Of a stretch of DNA of 64,000 bases, positions 1 to 7,628 are shown piece by piece. The notes beneath the pieces were generated by a model that ran no database searches, was not told the origin of the DNA, and worked only from the letters and a program-made list of their open reading frames with translations. The stretch lies in the NCBI RefSeq assembly GCF_003258595.1, contig NZ_QHHQ01000004.1:703541-767540 (forward strand), in the 5' to 3' direction. Position 1 is the stretch's first letter. Each line of letters opens with the position of its first letter. Origin of the DNA: Acuticoccus sediminis. GTDB lineage: Bacteria > Pseudomonadota > Alphaproteobacteria > Rhizobiales > Amorphaceae. The position numbers and the translations under genes were made by a program.

Positions 1-753
1 GGGGTAGCGGCCGAGATAGTCGGGCGGCACGTAGTCGATCACCATCGCGCCGGCGAGGCGGGTACGCGCATCGTCGACGATCCGCGACGCGCGAAGCGCC
101 TGCTCGCGCGTCGGCATCAGCGCCGCGCGGTTGACGTAGGCCCAGCCGTGATACTGCGTGTTGGCTACCTCGAGGCGCTTGGCGCCGAGCCGCTCGGCCA
201 GGGCGATGATCTCCGGCAGGTCGTCGAGGTTCTGCCGGTGCACGACCGCGTTCACCGTGAGCGGGACGCCCTCGGCGCGGATCCATTCGGCGACGCGCAG
301 CTTCGTCTCGTGTCCGGAGCGGTAGCCGCCGATGCGGTTCGCCTGCGCCGCGTCCGCGCCCTGGATCGAGAGCTGGACGTGGTCGAGCCCGCGCTCCACC
401 AGCGCCGCGACGCGCTCCGCCGTCAGCCCGACGCCGGAGGTGATGAGGTTGGTGTAGAGGTCGAGGGTGGAGGCGGCGGCGGTCAGCTCCTCGAGGTCGC
501 GCCGCGCGGCCGGCTCGCCGCCGGAGAGGTGGAGGTGCAGGACGCCCATCTCCGCCGCCTGGCGAAAGACGTCGATCCACTCCTCGGTCGAGAGCTCCTC
601 GTTGCGGCGCACCAGCTCCAGCGGGTTGGAACAGTAGGGGCACTTCAGCGGACAGCGGTGCGTCACCTCGGCGAGCATCGCCATCGGGATCGGGGCGGAG
701 CTGGTCGGACCGGAGGCGTCCGTCGCATCGGCGCCGGCATCGGTGGCGGCCAT
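1..753 (-). CDS. pqqE: PqqE, PQQ peptide cyclase (radical SAM), partial
   Basis: PqqE is a radical SAM enzyme that joins the conserved Glu and Tyr of PqqA by a C-C bond, the first step in pyrroloquinoline quinone synthesis. The visible N-terminal ~250 residues read in frame from an ATG at 753. They contain the radical SAM cysteine motif CPLKCPYC within THRCPLKCPYCSNP, followed by the glycine-rich SAM-binding stretch LHLSGGEP. The gene is the last of the pqqABCDE series here; its start lies one base past the pqqD stop, implying translational coupling. The C-terminal SPASM domain lies beyond the left edge of the window, so the gene is truncated by the window and not by mutation. Confidence 0.95.
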   Translation of the reverse strand, partial: MAATDAGADATDASGPTSSAPIPMAMLAEVTHRCPLKCPYCSNPLELVRRNEELSTEEWIDVFRQAAEMGVLHLHLSGGEPAARRDLEELTAAASTLDLYTNLITSGVGLTAERVAALVERGLDHVQLSIQGADAAQANRIGGYRSGHETKLRVAEWIRAEGVPLTVNAVVHRQNLDDLPEIIALAERLGAKRLEVANTQYHGWAYVNRAALMPTREQALRASRIVDDARTRLAGAMVIDYVPPDYLGRYP

Positions 754-754
754 C

Positions 755-1045
755 CTAGCGGACCTCGACCATGCGGCGGCCCGCGAGGTCGGCGACGAAC
801 GCGCCGACGTCGGCGAGGACCGTGTCGGGCGGGGCGCCGAAGTGGGCGGCAAGGTCCGCCGCGATCGCCTCGATGGAGCGCACCCCGTCGAGCTCGCCGA
901 GGATGGCGACGCCGATAGGGTCGAGCTCGATCGCCCGCTCGGGCGCGAGGAGGAACGTCGCGCCGCGCACCTTGCAGGCCTTCAGCCGCACGCCGCGCGG
1001 AAGGTACGGCACCGCGGTCTGGTCCGCGGCGACGGCAGCGCTCAT
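755..1045 (-). CDS. pqqD: PqqD, PqqA-binding chaperone
   Basis: This 96-residue protein matches the PqqD family in size and in its core (PRGVRLK near the N terminus, VAILGELDGVRSIEAI in the winged-helix part). PqqD binds the PqqA peptide and presents it to PqqE. The ATG overlaps the pqqC stop codon in an ATGA arrangement, which fixes the start. A longer in-frame reading back to about 1687 exists but runs antisense-like through pqqC in another frame and is not credible. The protein is cytoplasmic and is transcribed with pqqC and pqqE. Confidence 0.95.
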   Translation of the reverse strand: MSAAVAADQTAVPYLPRGVRLKACKVRGATFLLAPERAIELDPIGVAILGELDGVRSIEAIAADLAAHFGAPPDTVLADVGAFVADLAGRRMVEVR

Positions 1046-1791
1046 GAGCGCGCGGCCATGCCGAGCCCCGGCCGCCACGCCCCCGGGAAGGGGTTGCCGT
1101 TGACGTAGACGTGCTCGATCGCGTCGAGCTGGCACCACAGCATGCCGCACTTGAACTCCAGCGCCTGGAGCGCGGCGCGCTGGGTCTCCGGCGTGCGCGC
1201 GTGCGTCGTGACGTAGTCGAGCGCGAACTCGGCGTCGCGCGGGGCCTGGTCGAGCCGGTGGCCAAAGTAGCGCAGCACGCTCTCGTCGACGAAGTCGTAG
1301 TGCTGCAACATGCCCGAGACCCGCTCGGATATGATCTGCGGCGAGAACAGCTCGGTCAGCGACGAGGCGATAGCCTCCAGCAGGGTCTTCTGGCTGACGA
1401 AATTGACGTAGGCGTCGCAGGCGAAGCGCACGGCCGGCAGCGCCCCCTCCAGCGACATGACGTAGGCGCGATCGAGGCCCAGCCCGTCGGTGAGCGCCAG
1501 CCAGCGGCGCAGGCCCCCCTCCGGCGCGTCGCCGATCTCGCCGTCGTGGTCGACGATGCGCTGGCGCCAGACGCGGCGAAGCTCGACGTCGTCCATGCGC
1601 GCCAGGACGGCGGCGTCCTTGAACGGGATGATGCGCTGGTAGCAGTAGCGGTTGAGAGCCCAGGCGCGCACCTCGTCGATGCTGCACTGACCCGAATGCA
1701 GGCGCTTATGGAACGGATGGAGGTTGTGATAGCGCTCGGCGCCGATCCGGCGGAGGGCCGCGGCCAGCTCGTCGGGCGAAAGAATGTTCAT
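1042..1791 (-). CDS. pqqC: PqqC, pyrroloquinoline-quinone synthase
   Basis: PqqC is the cofactorless oxidase that performs the last step of PQQ synthesis, ring closure and eight-electron oxidation of the AHQQ intermediate. The 249-residue length fits the family. The N-terminal LHPFHKRLHSG, the region WALNRYCYQRIIPFKDA and the FSPQIISERVSGMLQHYDFV segment are typical of PqqC. The start ATG at 1791 overlaps the stop of pqqB by four bases; the longer upstream frame lacks family similarity. It belongs to the pqqABCDE operon. Confidence 0.97.
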   Translation of the reverse strand: MNILSPDELAAALRRIGAERYHNLHPFHKRLHSGQCSIDEVRAWALNRYCYQRIIPFKDAAVLARMDDVELRRVWRQRIVDHDGEIGDAPEGGLRRWLALTDGLGLDRAYVMSLEGALPAVRFACDAYVNFVSQKTLLEAIASSLTELFSPQIISERVSGMLQHYDFVDESVLRYFGHRLDQAPRDAEFALDYVTTHARTPETQRAALQALEFKCGMLWCQLDAIEHVYVNGNPFPGAWRPGLGMAARS

Positions 1792-2708
1792 AATATGAGC
1801 TCCATGCCGTCGTGGCCGATCTGCCAGCCCGCGGCCTCCGCTTCCTTGCGCTCCGGCCCGTCGCGCCAGAGCGGGTTCGTGTTGTTGAGGTGGACGAAGA
1901 CCCGCCGCCCGACCGCGACGTCCTTCCACGCGGCGATGGAGCCGTCCGCGCCGGAGACGGACATGTGCCCCATGCGCTTGCCGGTCTTGGCGCCGACGCC
2001 CGCCCTGATCATCTCGTCGTCGACGAAGAGCGTGCCGTCGAAGAGGAGCGCGTCCGCGCCGTCGACACGGCGGCGCAGCTCCTCCGGCACGGCGGCGCAG
2101 CCGGGAATGTAGTGCAGCGTCGCACGGTCGTCGGACACGGCGACGCCCACGGTCTGCTCGCCGACGAGGTCGGTGACGACGGTCCCGGTCTCCATGAAGA
2201 GCGGAACCTTGCCGGGCACGGGATAGACGGAGACGGTGAGGCCGGGCAGCGCCTCGAACCTGTCACCGAGGGTGATCGGCCGTCGCGGGACGATGTCGCG
2301 GCCGAGCGCGTCGAACACAGGGTTCGCGGCGAGGACGTCGAGGATGCTCTCGGTGGCGTAGATCGTGAACGGCTGGCGCTCGCGCAGGGTGAGCAGGCCC
2401 GAGATGTGGTCGAGGTCGCCGTTGGTGAGGAGGACGGCGGCGATCGGGCTGTTGCGCAGCCCGGCGCCGTCGAGGCCGGGTCCGCCGACCCGCGGCTGAA
2501 GCTGCGGCAGGGCGAGGATCTGCGAGCGCAGGTCCGGCGAGGCGTTGATCAGCAGCCATCGCTCGCCGTCAGCGCTGACGGCGAGTGAGGATTGTGTCTG
2601 GGGCGGATGGATCGGCTCGCCGCGCCAGAAGCTCGCGCTATTGGGTGCGGCGCAGTTCCATTGCGGCAGGCCACCGCCAGCGGCGGCACCGACGACAAGA
2701 GCGTGCAT
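1788..2708 (-). CDS. pqqB: PqqB, metallo-beta-lactamase-fold PQQ biosynthesis protein
   Basis: This 306-residue protein opens with VVGAAAGGGLPQWNC, the PqqB family N terminus, and contains the metal-site segment LTNGDLDHISGLL of the metallo-beta-lactamase fold. In PqqB the usual HxHxDH motif is altered to NGDLDH, as seen here. Family knowledge assigns it a hydroxylase role on the Glu-Tyr intermediate; an older proposal was PQQ export. It follows pqqA after a 28-base gap and overlaps pqqC by four bases. Confidence 0.97.
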   Translation of the reverse strand: MHALVVGAAAGGGLPQWNCAAPNSASFWRGEPIHPPQTQSSLAVSADGERWLLINASPDLRSQILALPQLQPRVGGPGLDGAGLRNSPIAAVLLTNGDLDHISGLLTLRERQPFTIYATESILDVLAANPVFDALGRDIVPRRPITLGDRFEALPGLTVSVYPVPGKVPLFMETGTVVTDLVGEQTVGVAVSDDRATLHYIPGCAAVPEELRRRVDGADALLFDGTLFVDDEMIRAGVGAKTGKRMGHMSVSGADGSIAAWKDVAVGRRVFVHLNNTNPLWRDGPERKEAEAAGWQIGHDGMELIL

Positions 2709-2736
2709 CGCCTGTCCTCATCATCGGTGCGTCGGC

Positions 2737-2832
2737 TTACAGCGACTCTTGGCGATCGTCGTCGGCGGGGAGATAGCGGGTGACTTCCATCCCGCAGGTG
2801 ATCTCTTTGATCTTCGGAGCAGTCCAAGCCAT
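2737..2832 (-). CDS. pqqA: PqqA, PQQ precursor peptide
   Basis: This is a 31-residue ribosomally made peptide whose Glu and Tyr become PQQ. The sequence begins MAWTAPKIKEI and contains the required E-V-T-R-Y motif (Glu and Tyr separated by three residues). A strong GGGAGG ribosome binding site lies a few bases before the ATG (2838-2843). It is the first gene of the operon, and a longer in-frame extension upstream shows no similarity. The peptide is expected to be consumed stoichiometrically. Confidence 0.96.
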   Translation of the reverse strand: MAWTAPKIKEITCGMEVTRYLPADDDRQESL

Positions 2833-2861
2833 TTCGGCCTCCCTCGGTGTTTTCACCAAAG

Positions 2862-2890
2862 GAATAGAGAACGGAAATACAGTCCGACAA
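2862..2890 (-). promoter_or_regulatory. Candidate promoter of pqqA
   Basis: On the minus strand a TTGTCG hexamer (2885-2890) is followed after 17 bases by CTATTC (2862-2867), about 30 bases ahead of the pqqA start codon. The spacing is right for a sigma70-type promoter, but both hexamers are imperfect, so this is only a candidate. It sits just downstream of the 2902-2917 palindrome. Confidence 0.3.
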
Positions 2891-2901
2891 GCGTCCGGCC
2901 A

Positions 2902-2917
2902 TGCGACAATGGTCGCA
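2902..2917. promoter_or_regulatory. Palindromic operator candidate upstream of pqqA
   Basis: TGCGAC and GTCGCA form a perfect inverted repeat around a 4-base spacer, just upstream of the candidate pqqA -35 element. This is a position suited to an activator. The 9-mer GGTCGCAAC overlapping its right arm occurs again at 3119-3127 in the same divergent intergenic region. A second hairpin-like palindrome, GTGCCCA-N5-TGGGCAC, follows at 2921-2939. The adjacent response regulator is the obvious candidate binder, by inference only. Confidence 0.4.
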
Positions 2918-3346
2918 ACAGTGCCCAGCACCTGGGCACCGCGTGCGGCCAATCGCATCAGCCGGGCCGGGCACGAACGCCTCCAACGAGACGGAATCGG
3001 CTCGTTTTCTCAGCGTATTGCAGTCCCAGGCGCGCCGCCCAATCGTGAGGCACACCTCCGACAGGGTCATGGCTGTCATCGATGTGGGCATGGATGTCGA
3101 TCGACGCCATTCTTCGACGGTCGCAACCGTTGCGTTAGGATACGACCAACGTCGCATTTCAGGGTGTTACCGCACAGGCTGATACTTCTGGACGCATTTG
3201 AAGCCCACGACGCGACAGGATGGCGGAGGACATGGATGGCATTCGATTCGATGACCGAACGGTCCCACCGCCCCGTGTCGCAGCCTTAATTCCAAAGCCA
3301 CGGGCGGCGATGACGGGTTCGCCGTGGCCGCATCGGTGTCCGCCCC

Positions 3347-4057
3347 ATGACCATCATGCCTACGACTGAGCTGACGCCCGCACACGCCACATTCTCCTCG
3401 GCGCTCATCGTCGAGGACCATCCGTTGTTCTGCGACGCGCTCGCGATGACGCTGCAGGCCGCATGCGGGATCACCGTCGTCGCGACCGCCGACCGACTCG
3501 ACCAGGCCGTCGCCCTGATCGACAACGGCGTCGACGCCGACATCATCGTCCTCGACCTCCAGCTGCCTGATATCGAAGGTCTCGAAGGCCTCGCGCGGCT
3601 GAAGGCCCGCGCCCCGCGGACGCCGGTCCTCATCGTCTCGTCGGTGACGGACGCGCGGGTGATCGCCTCGGCGATCAGGATGGGCGCGGTGGGCTACGTG
3701 CCGAAGCACAGCCCGCGCGACATCTTCCGCCAGGCGTTCGACGCGATCGGCCGCGGCGAGCCCTACTTTCCGGAGGAGCCCCTCCTCCTCGCCCAGACCG
3801 CCGCGCACAAGGCCGACGGGATCGCCGCCAAGCTGTCCAGTCTGACGCGCCAGCAGGGCCGGATCCTCGACCTGATGTGCGAGGGCAAGCTGAACAAGCA
3901 GATCGCCTACGACCTGTCGATCGCCGAGACCACGGTGAAGGCGCACGTCACCGCGATCATGCGCAAGCTCGGCGTGCAGAACCGAACCCAGGCCGTCCTC
4001 CTCGCCCGTGAGGCGGGACACGCGCTCCACTTGCATGAAGGGCCGGACAAAGCTTAG
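3347..4057 (+). CDS. NarL/LuxR-family response regulator
   Basis: This 236-residue protein has an N-terminal receiver and a C-terminal LuxR-type HTH. The receiver shows the acidic pair E23-D24 in IVEDHP, the phospho-acceptor Asp70 in IIVLDLQLP, and a conserved Lys in GYVPKHSP. The HTH segment LTRQQGRILDLMCEGKLNKQIA...TVKAHVTAIMRKLG spans about residues 165-215. It is the first gene of an operon with the FIST protein and the hybrid kinase, and is divergent from pqqA. This suggests it is the output regulator of that sensor pair and perhaps of pqq. A second ATG three codons in is an equally possible start. Confidence 0.9.
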   Translation: MTIMPTTELTPAHATFSSALIVEDHPLFCDALAMTLQAACGITVVATADRLDQAVALIDNGVDADIIVLDLQLPDIEGLEGLARLKARAPRTPVLIVSSVTDARVIASAIRMGAVGYVPKHSPRDIFRQAFDAIGRGEPYFPEEPLLLAQTAAHKADGIAAKLSSLTRQQGRILDLMCEGKLNKQIAYDLSIAETTVKAHVTAIMRKLGVQNRTQAVLLAREAGHALHLHEGPDKA

Positions 4058-4103
4058 GCTTGAGCAAAAGATAAAACTCAAAGTCTGAGTAGAGGAAACC
4101 CCC

Positions 4104-5261
4104 GTGGACGCGGCCATTGGTCCGTCGATCAGGGAACGGTCTGTCCGCCGGGCGCACATCTCGTGCGATGTCCCGGACCCGGTGGCTTGTCTGCGAAGCC
4201 GGCTCGGGCAGGGTCCGTTTGCACTGGTCGCGCTATTTGTCTCTCCGCGATCCGACTTCGAGCGGGTCGTCCACGACGCCAAGGCGGCCTTCGGGGCCGC
4301 GGAGGTGATCGCGTGCACAACCGCCGGCGAGATCGCCGACGGCGGCTACACCGAAGGCACCATCGTCGCCGTCGGCTTTCCGAGCACCGACTTCGCGGCC
4401 AAGGTCGTCGTCGTGCCGGACCTTTCGGACTTCGCGCACCACAGCCTGGTCGACCAGATCACCACCACGCGCGCCGAGCTCGCCCGCGAGTTCCCCATGT
4501 TCGGCGAGGAGTTCGGCTTCCTGATGGTCGACGGCCTGTCGCGCATGGAGGACCAGCTCACCGCCACCCTCGCCATGGGCCTCGGCGCGACGCCGATCTT
4601 CGGCGGCTCGGCCGGCGACGGGGCGAACTTCCGCAAGACGCTGGTCTCCGCCTCCGGGCGCACGCTGCGCAACGCCGCCGTCGTCGCGCTGGTGCGCACA
4701 TGCTGCCGCGTGAAGGTCTTCAAGACCGACCATCTCCGCCCCACCGACACGCGGATGGTCGTCACCGAGGCCGACCCCGAGCGCCGCCTCGTGCGCGAGA
4801 TCAACGCCGAGCCGGCGGCGCGAGAGTACGCCCGGATCCTCGGCCTCGACCCGGAGCAGCTCACAACCTTCACGTTTGCGGCGCATCCAGTGGTTGTCCG
4901 GATGGGCGGGCAGCACTATGTCCGCGCCATACAGAAGGTCACCGACACGGGCGAACTGATCTTCTTCTGCGCCATCGACGAGGGCCTCGTGCTGACACTG
5001 GCCGACGCGAAACCGATGGTCGAACACCTCGCCGGCGCGCTGGACGCTCTGGCGGTCCACGGCCGGCCGGCCGTGATTCTGGCGGCGGACTGCATCCTGC
5101 GCCGCAAGGAGGCGGAGGAGAAGCAGCTCACCGGCGCCATCTCCGCCCTGCTCTCCTCGCACAGCGTCGTCGGCTTCTCGACCTACGGGGAGCAGGTCAA
5201 CGGGCTGCACGTCAATCAGACCCTGACCGGGGTCGCGATCTACCCGCCGGCCGCGCCATGA
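4104..5261 (+). CDS. FIST domain sensor protein (NosP-like)
   Basis: This 385-residue protein has FIST_N (about residues 35-230) and FIST_C (about 235-370) domains, ending with the family hallmark VVGFSTYGEQVNGLHVNQT. FIST proteins are small-ligand sensors. A Pseudomonas member, NosP, binds haem and nitric oxide and controls the co-transcribed kinase NahK. The same gene order is seen here: the ATG of a hybrid kinase overlaps this gene's stop. No membrane segment or signal peptide is visible, so it is cytoplasmic. Translation starts at GTG preceded by AGAGGA seven bases upstream. Haem or NO binding is an inference from context; I cannot assign the haem ligand. Confidence 0.85.
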   Translation: MDAAIGPSIRERSVRRAHISCDVPDPVACLRSRLGQGPFALVALFVSPRSDFERVVHDAKAAFGAAEVIACTTAGEIADGGYTEGTIVAVGFPSTDFAAKVVVVPDLSDFAHHSLVDQITTTRAELAREFPMFGEEFGFLMVDGLSRMEDQLTATLAMGLGATPIFGGSAGDGANFRKTLVSASGRTLRNAAVVALVRTCCRVKVFKTDHLRPTDTRMVVTEADPERRLVREINAEPAAREYARILGLDPEQLTTFTFAAHPVVVRMGGQHYVRAIQKVTDTGELIFFCAIDEGLVLTLADAKPMVEHLAGALDALAVHGRPAVILAADCILRRKEAEEKQLTGAISALLSSHSVVGFSTYGEQVNGLHVNQTLTGVAIYPPAAP

Positions 5262-7477
5262 TCCAGACCAGCCTCGACCCGCAGGCGCCGCTGGAGCAGC
5301 GTTACGAGAAGCTGCTGAAGATCACCAGCGCCCTCATGCGCCGCGTGGAGCAGTCGACGGCTGGAAGCGGCGCCGCCTACGCCCAGTTCGAGCGTTCGGC
5401 GCGGCTCGAGAAGGAGGTCCGCGCCAGGACCAGCGACCTCAACAGGGCGCTCGACCTCCTCAACGACTCCAACGCCCGCCTCGCCAAGGCGACCGAGACG
5501 GCGCGCCGGGCGCAGACCGACCTCGCCAACGCCATCGAGACCGTGAAGGAGGGCTTCGGCCTCTTCGATTCGGACGACCGGCTGGTGATGTACAACAGCC
5601 GCTTCTGCGCCACGATCGGCGACGTGAAGAGCCGCCTCGTCACCGGCCTCTCGTTCGACGAGTACGTCGACCTCATCGCCGCCAGCACGCACCTCGCCCT
5701 TCCCCCGGGCGAAACGAAGCAGACCTGGGCCGCCAACCGCCGCGCCCGGCACAAGGACGAGCACGTAAACTTCTCCGTCCGCCTCGCCGGGGAGCGCTGG
5801 ATCCAGGTGAGCGAGCACCGCACCTCCGCCGGCGGCACCGTCATCCTTCAGACCGATGTCTCCGACATCATCCGGATCGAGCGGCGCGAACGGGAGCGGC
5901 TGCTCGACGATCAGGCACGCATCATCCACGCCACGCTCGAGCACATCAGCCAGGGCGTCGCCATCTTCGACGCCAAGGCCCGGCTCGTCGGCTGGAACAC
6001 GCACGTGAGCGAGCTTCTGGCGATCCCCATCACCCGGCTGTGGCTCGGCGCCCCGTTCACCACCGTCTTCGCGGGTATGCTGGAGAACGCGCCCGGCGCG
6101 CGGGGCGGCAGCCTCGACCCGCTGCACCGCTGGGCGTACGACGCCGAGCCGGGCCCCGGCGTCACCTTCGACGCGCGCTGCGGCCCCCTCACCCTCTCGG
6201 TCTCCGCCCGGTCGATGCCGGACCACGGCTTCGTGGTCTCCTTCTCGGACGTGACCGCCGAGCGCGAGGCGGTGCGCGTCACCACCGAGGCGAACGAGAT
6301 CCTGGAGCGGCGCGTCGCCGAACGCACCGCCGAGCTCTCCGAGGCCGTCGCCGCGGCCGAGCGCGCCAACGCCACGAAGTCCCGCTTCGTCGCCGCGGCG
6401 AGCCACGACCTCCTGCAGCCCCTGTCGGCCGCGAAGCTCTACCTCTCCGCGCTGGAGGCGGACCCCGCGTCGGTCAGCGTGCGCGACGTCGCGCGCAAGG
6501 CGCAGGGCGCCCTCGGCAGCGTCGAGGCGATCCTCGACGCGCTGCTGGAGATGTCGCGCCTCGAATCGGGCGCCACCACGCTCGAGATCGCCGACGTCTC
6601 CCTCTCCGCGCTGATGCGCCAGCTCGCCGACGAGTTCGGCCCGCTCGCCGCGCGCAAGGGCCTCGACCTGCGGGTGATCCCGTCCTCCGGCGTGATCCGG
6701 ACCGACGCGAAGACCTTCCGCCGCGTCCTGCAGAACCTCATCGCCAACGCGGTGAAGTACACGGTATCGGGCCGCGTCCTGATCGGCGCGCGCCGCTGCG
6801 GGCCGCTCTGGCGGGTCGAGGTCCACGACACCGGCCCGGGCATCCCCGCCTCGCAGCGCGAGAACGTCTTCAAGGAGTTCCGCCGCCTCAACGCGACGGC
6901 GAGCGCCAGCGAGGGGATGGGCCTCGGCCTCGCCATCGTCGAGCGGGCCTGCAATCTCCTGCGCCACCGCCTCGATCTCCACTCGGTGGAGGGGCGCGGC
7001 ACCTGTTTCGCCGTCAGCGCCTACGCCGCGGCGGCGGGCGTGCAGCCGGTGGACAAGGACCAGCACGGCGACTTCGTGTGCGACTCGGAGCTTTCGGGCC
7101 GCGTGGCGCTGCTGATCGACCCGCAGGTCGCCACCCGCGAGGCGCTCACCGCGCTGATGGAGTGCTGGGGCCTCACCACGCTGGAAGCGGCCTCCGGCGA
7201 GGAGGCCGAAGCGCTGCTGGAGGAGATCGGCATCGTGCCGGACGCGGTGCTCGTCGCCTCCCGCCACACCGAGGCGCGGGCGGCGATCCAGACCATCCGG
7301 CAGCTTCGCGACCTCGCCGGGCCGGTCCCGGCGTGCCTCATCACGTCGGACCGCTCCCGCGCCAACCAGGACGCCTGCGCCGCCGAGGGCATCGTCTTCA
7401 TCGCCAAGCCGATCGACCCGGCGGCGATCCTCACCGCGCTCTGCAGCGACCTGCCGGACAAGCTCAAGGTCGCCTGA
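5258..7477 (+). CDS. Hybrid PAS sensor histidine kinase with degenerate receiver
   Basis: This is a 739-residue cytoplasmic kinase. After a coiled-coil N terminus (residues ~15-90) come two PAS_7-like domains (about 90-205 and 222-335), a second coiled coil, and a HisKA domain with His383 in AASHDLLQPLSAA. The HATPase region has an N box (LIANAVKY, ~493-501), DTGPGIP (~524-530) and GMGLGLAIVE (~553-562). A C-terminal receiver spans about 615-735. The receiver keeps the Lys in FIAKPID, but the phospho-acceptor Asp is replaced: the PDLIxxD position reads PDAVLVA, with Ala667. The start overlaps the FIST stop (ATGA). The architecture matches the NahK/ErcS' type of kinases, so signalling from FIST to kinase to the NarL regulator is the likely pathway. 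Confidence 0.9.
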   Translation: MIQTSLDPQAPLEQRYEKLLKITSALMRRVEQSTAGSGAAYAQFERSARLEKEVRARTSDLNRALDLLNDSNARLAKATETARRAQTDLANAIETVKEGFGLFDSDDRLVMYNSRFCATIGDVKSRLVTGLSFDEYVDLIAASTHLALPPGETKQTWAANRRARHKDEHVNFSVRLAGERWIQVSEHRTSAGGTVILQTDVSDIIRIERRERERLLDDQARIIHATLEHISQGVAIFDAKARLVGWNTHVSELLAIPITRLWLGAPFTTVFAGMLENAPGARGGSLDPLHRWAYDAEPGPGVTFDARCGPLTLSVSARSMPDHGFVVSFSDVTAEREAVRVTTEANEILERRVAERTAELSEAVAAAERANATKSRFVAAASHDLLQPLSAAKLYLSALEADPASVSVRDVARKAQGALGSVEAILDALLEMSRLESGATTLEIADVSLSALMRQLADEFGPLAARKGLDLRVIPSSGVIRTDAKTFRRVLQNLIANAVKYTVSGRVLIGARRCGPLWRVEVHDTGPGIPASQRENVFKEFRRLNATASASEGMGLGLAIVERACNLLRHRLDLHSVEGRGTCFAVSAYAAAAGVQPVDKDQHGDFVCDSELSGRVALLIDPQVATREALTALMECWGLTTLEAASGEEAEALLEEIGIVPDAVLVASRHTEARAAIQTIRQLRDLAGPVPACLITSDRSRANQDACAAEGIVFIAKPIDPAAILTALCSDLPDKLKVA

Positions 7478-7510
7478 GCCGCCGGCGCCGGATTCCAGCC
7501 GTCACGATGC

Positions 7511-7541
7511 GACCGCACGGAGGCTCATCCCCCGTGCGGTC
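7511..7541. terminator. Hairpin between convergent kinase and protease genes
   Basis: GACCGCACGG and CCGTGCGGTC form a perfect 10-bp stem with an 11-base loop, 33 bases past the kinase stop and ahead of the convergent protease gene's end. No U-run follows, so it may act as a rho-independent terminator only weakly, or as an mRNA 3' stabiliser. Confidence 0.5.
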
Positions 7542-7628
7542 ATCGCCAGGTAACGTGTGTGATGGATGCACGCGTGGGTTCGGCCACCCCGCAACGGTGC
7601 GCGACCGCGCGGGGTTCGGGCCACAACC

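Larger units (their letters stand above)
2833..3346. other. Divergent intergenic region between pqqA and the response regulator gene
   Basis: These 514 bases hold no convincing gene; the short open frames have no recognisable start context or family features. The region contains the pqqA leader and the palindromes at 2902-2917 and 2921-2939. Near the response regulator side it also holds the copy of GGTCGCAAC at 3119 merging into CGCAAC-C-GTTGCG (3122-3134). Confidence 0.6.

Noticed and set aside
755..1687. A 310-codon open frame extending pqqD back through pqqC
   Set aside because: Only the last 96 codons resemble PqqD; the upstream part is a shifted frame of pqqC, whose own frame encodes a full PqqC.
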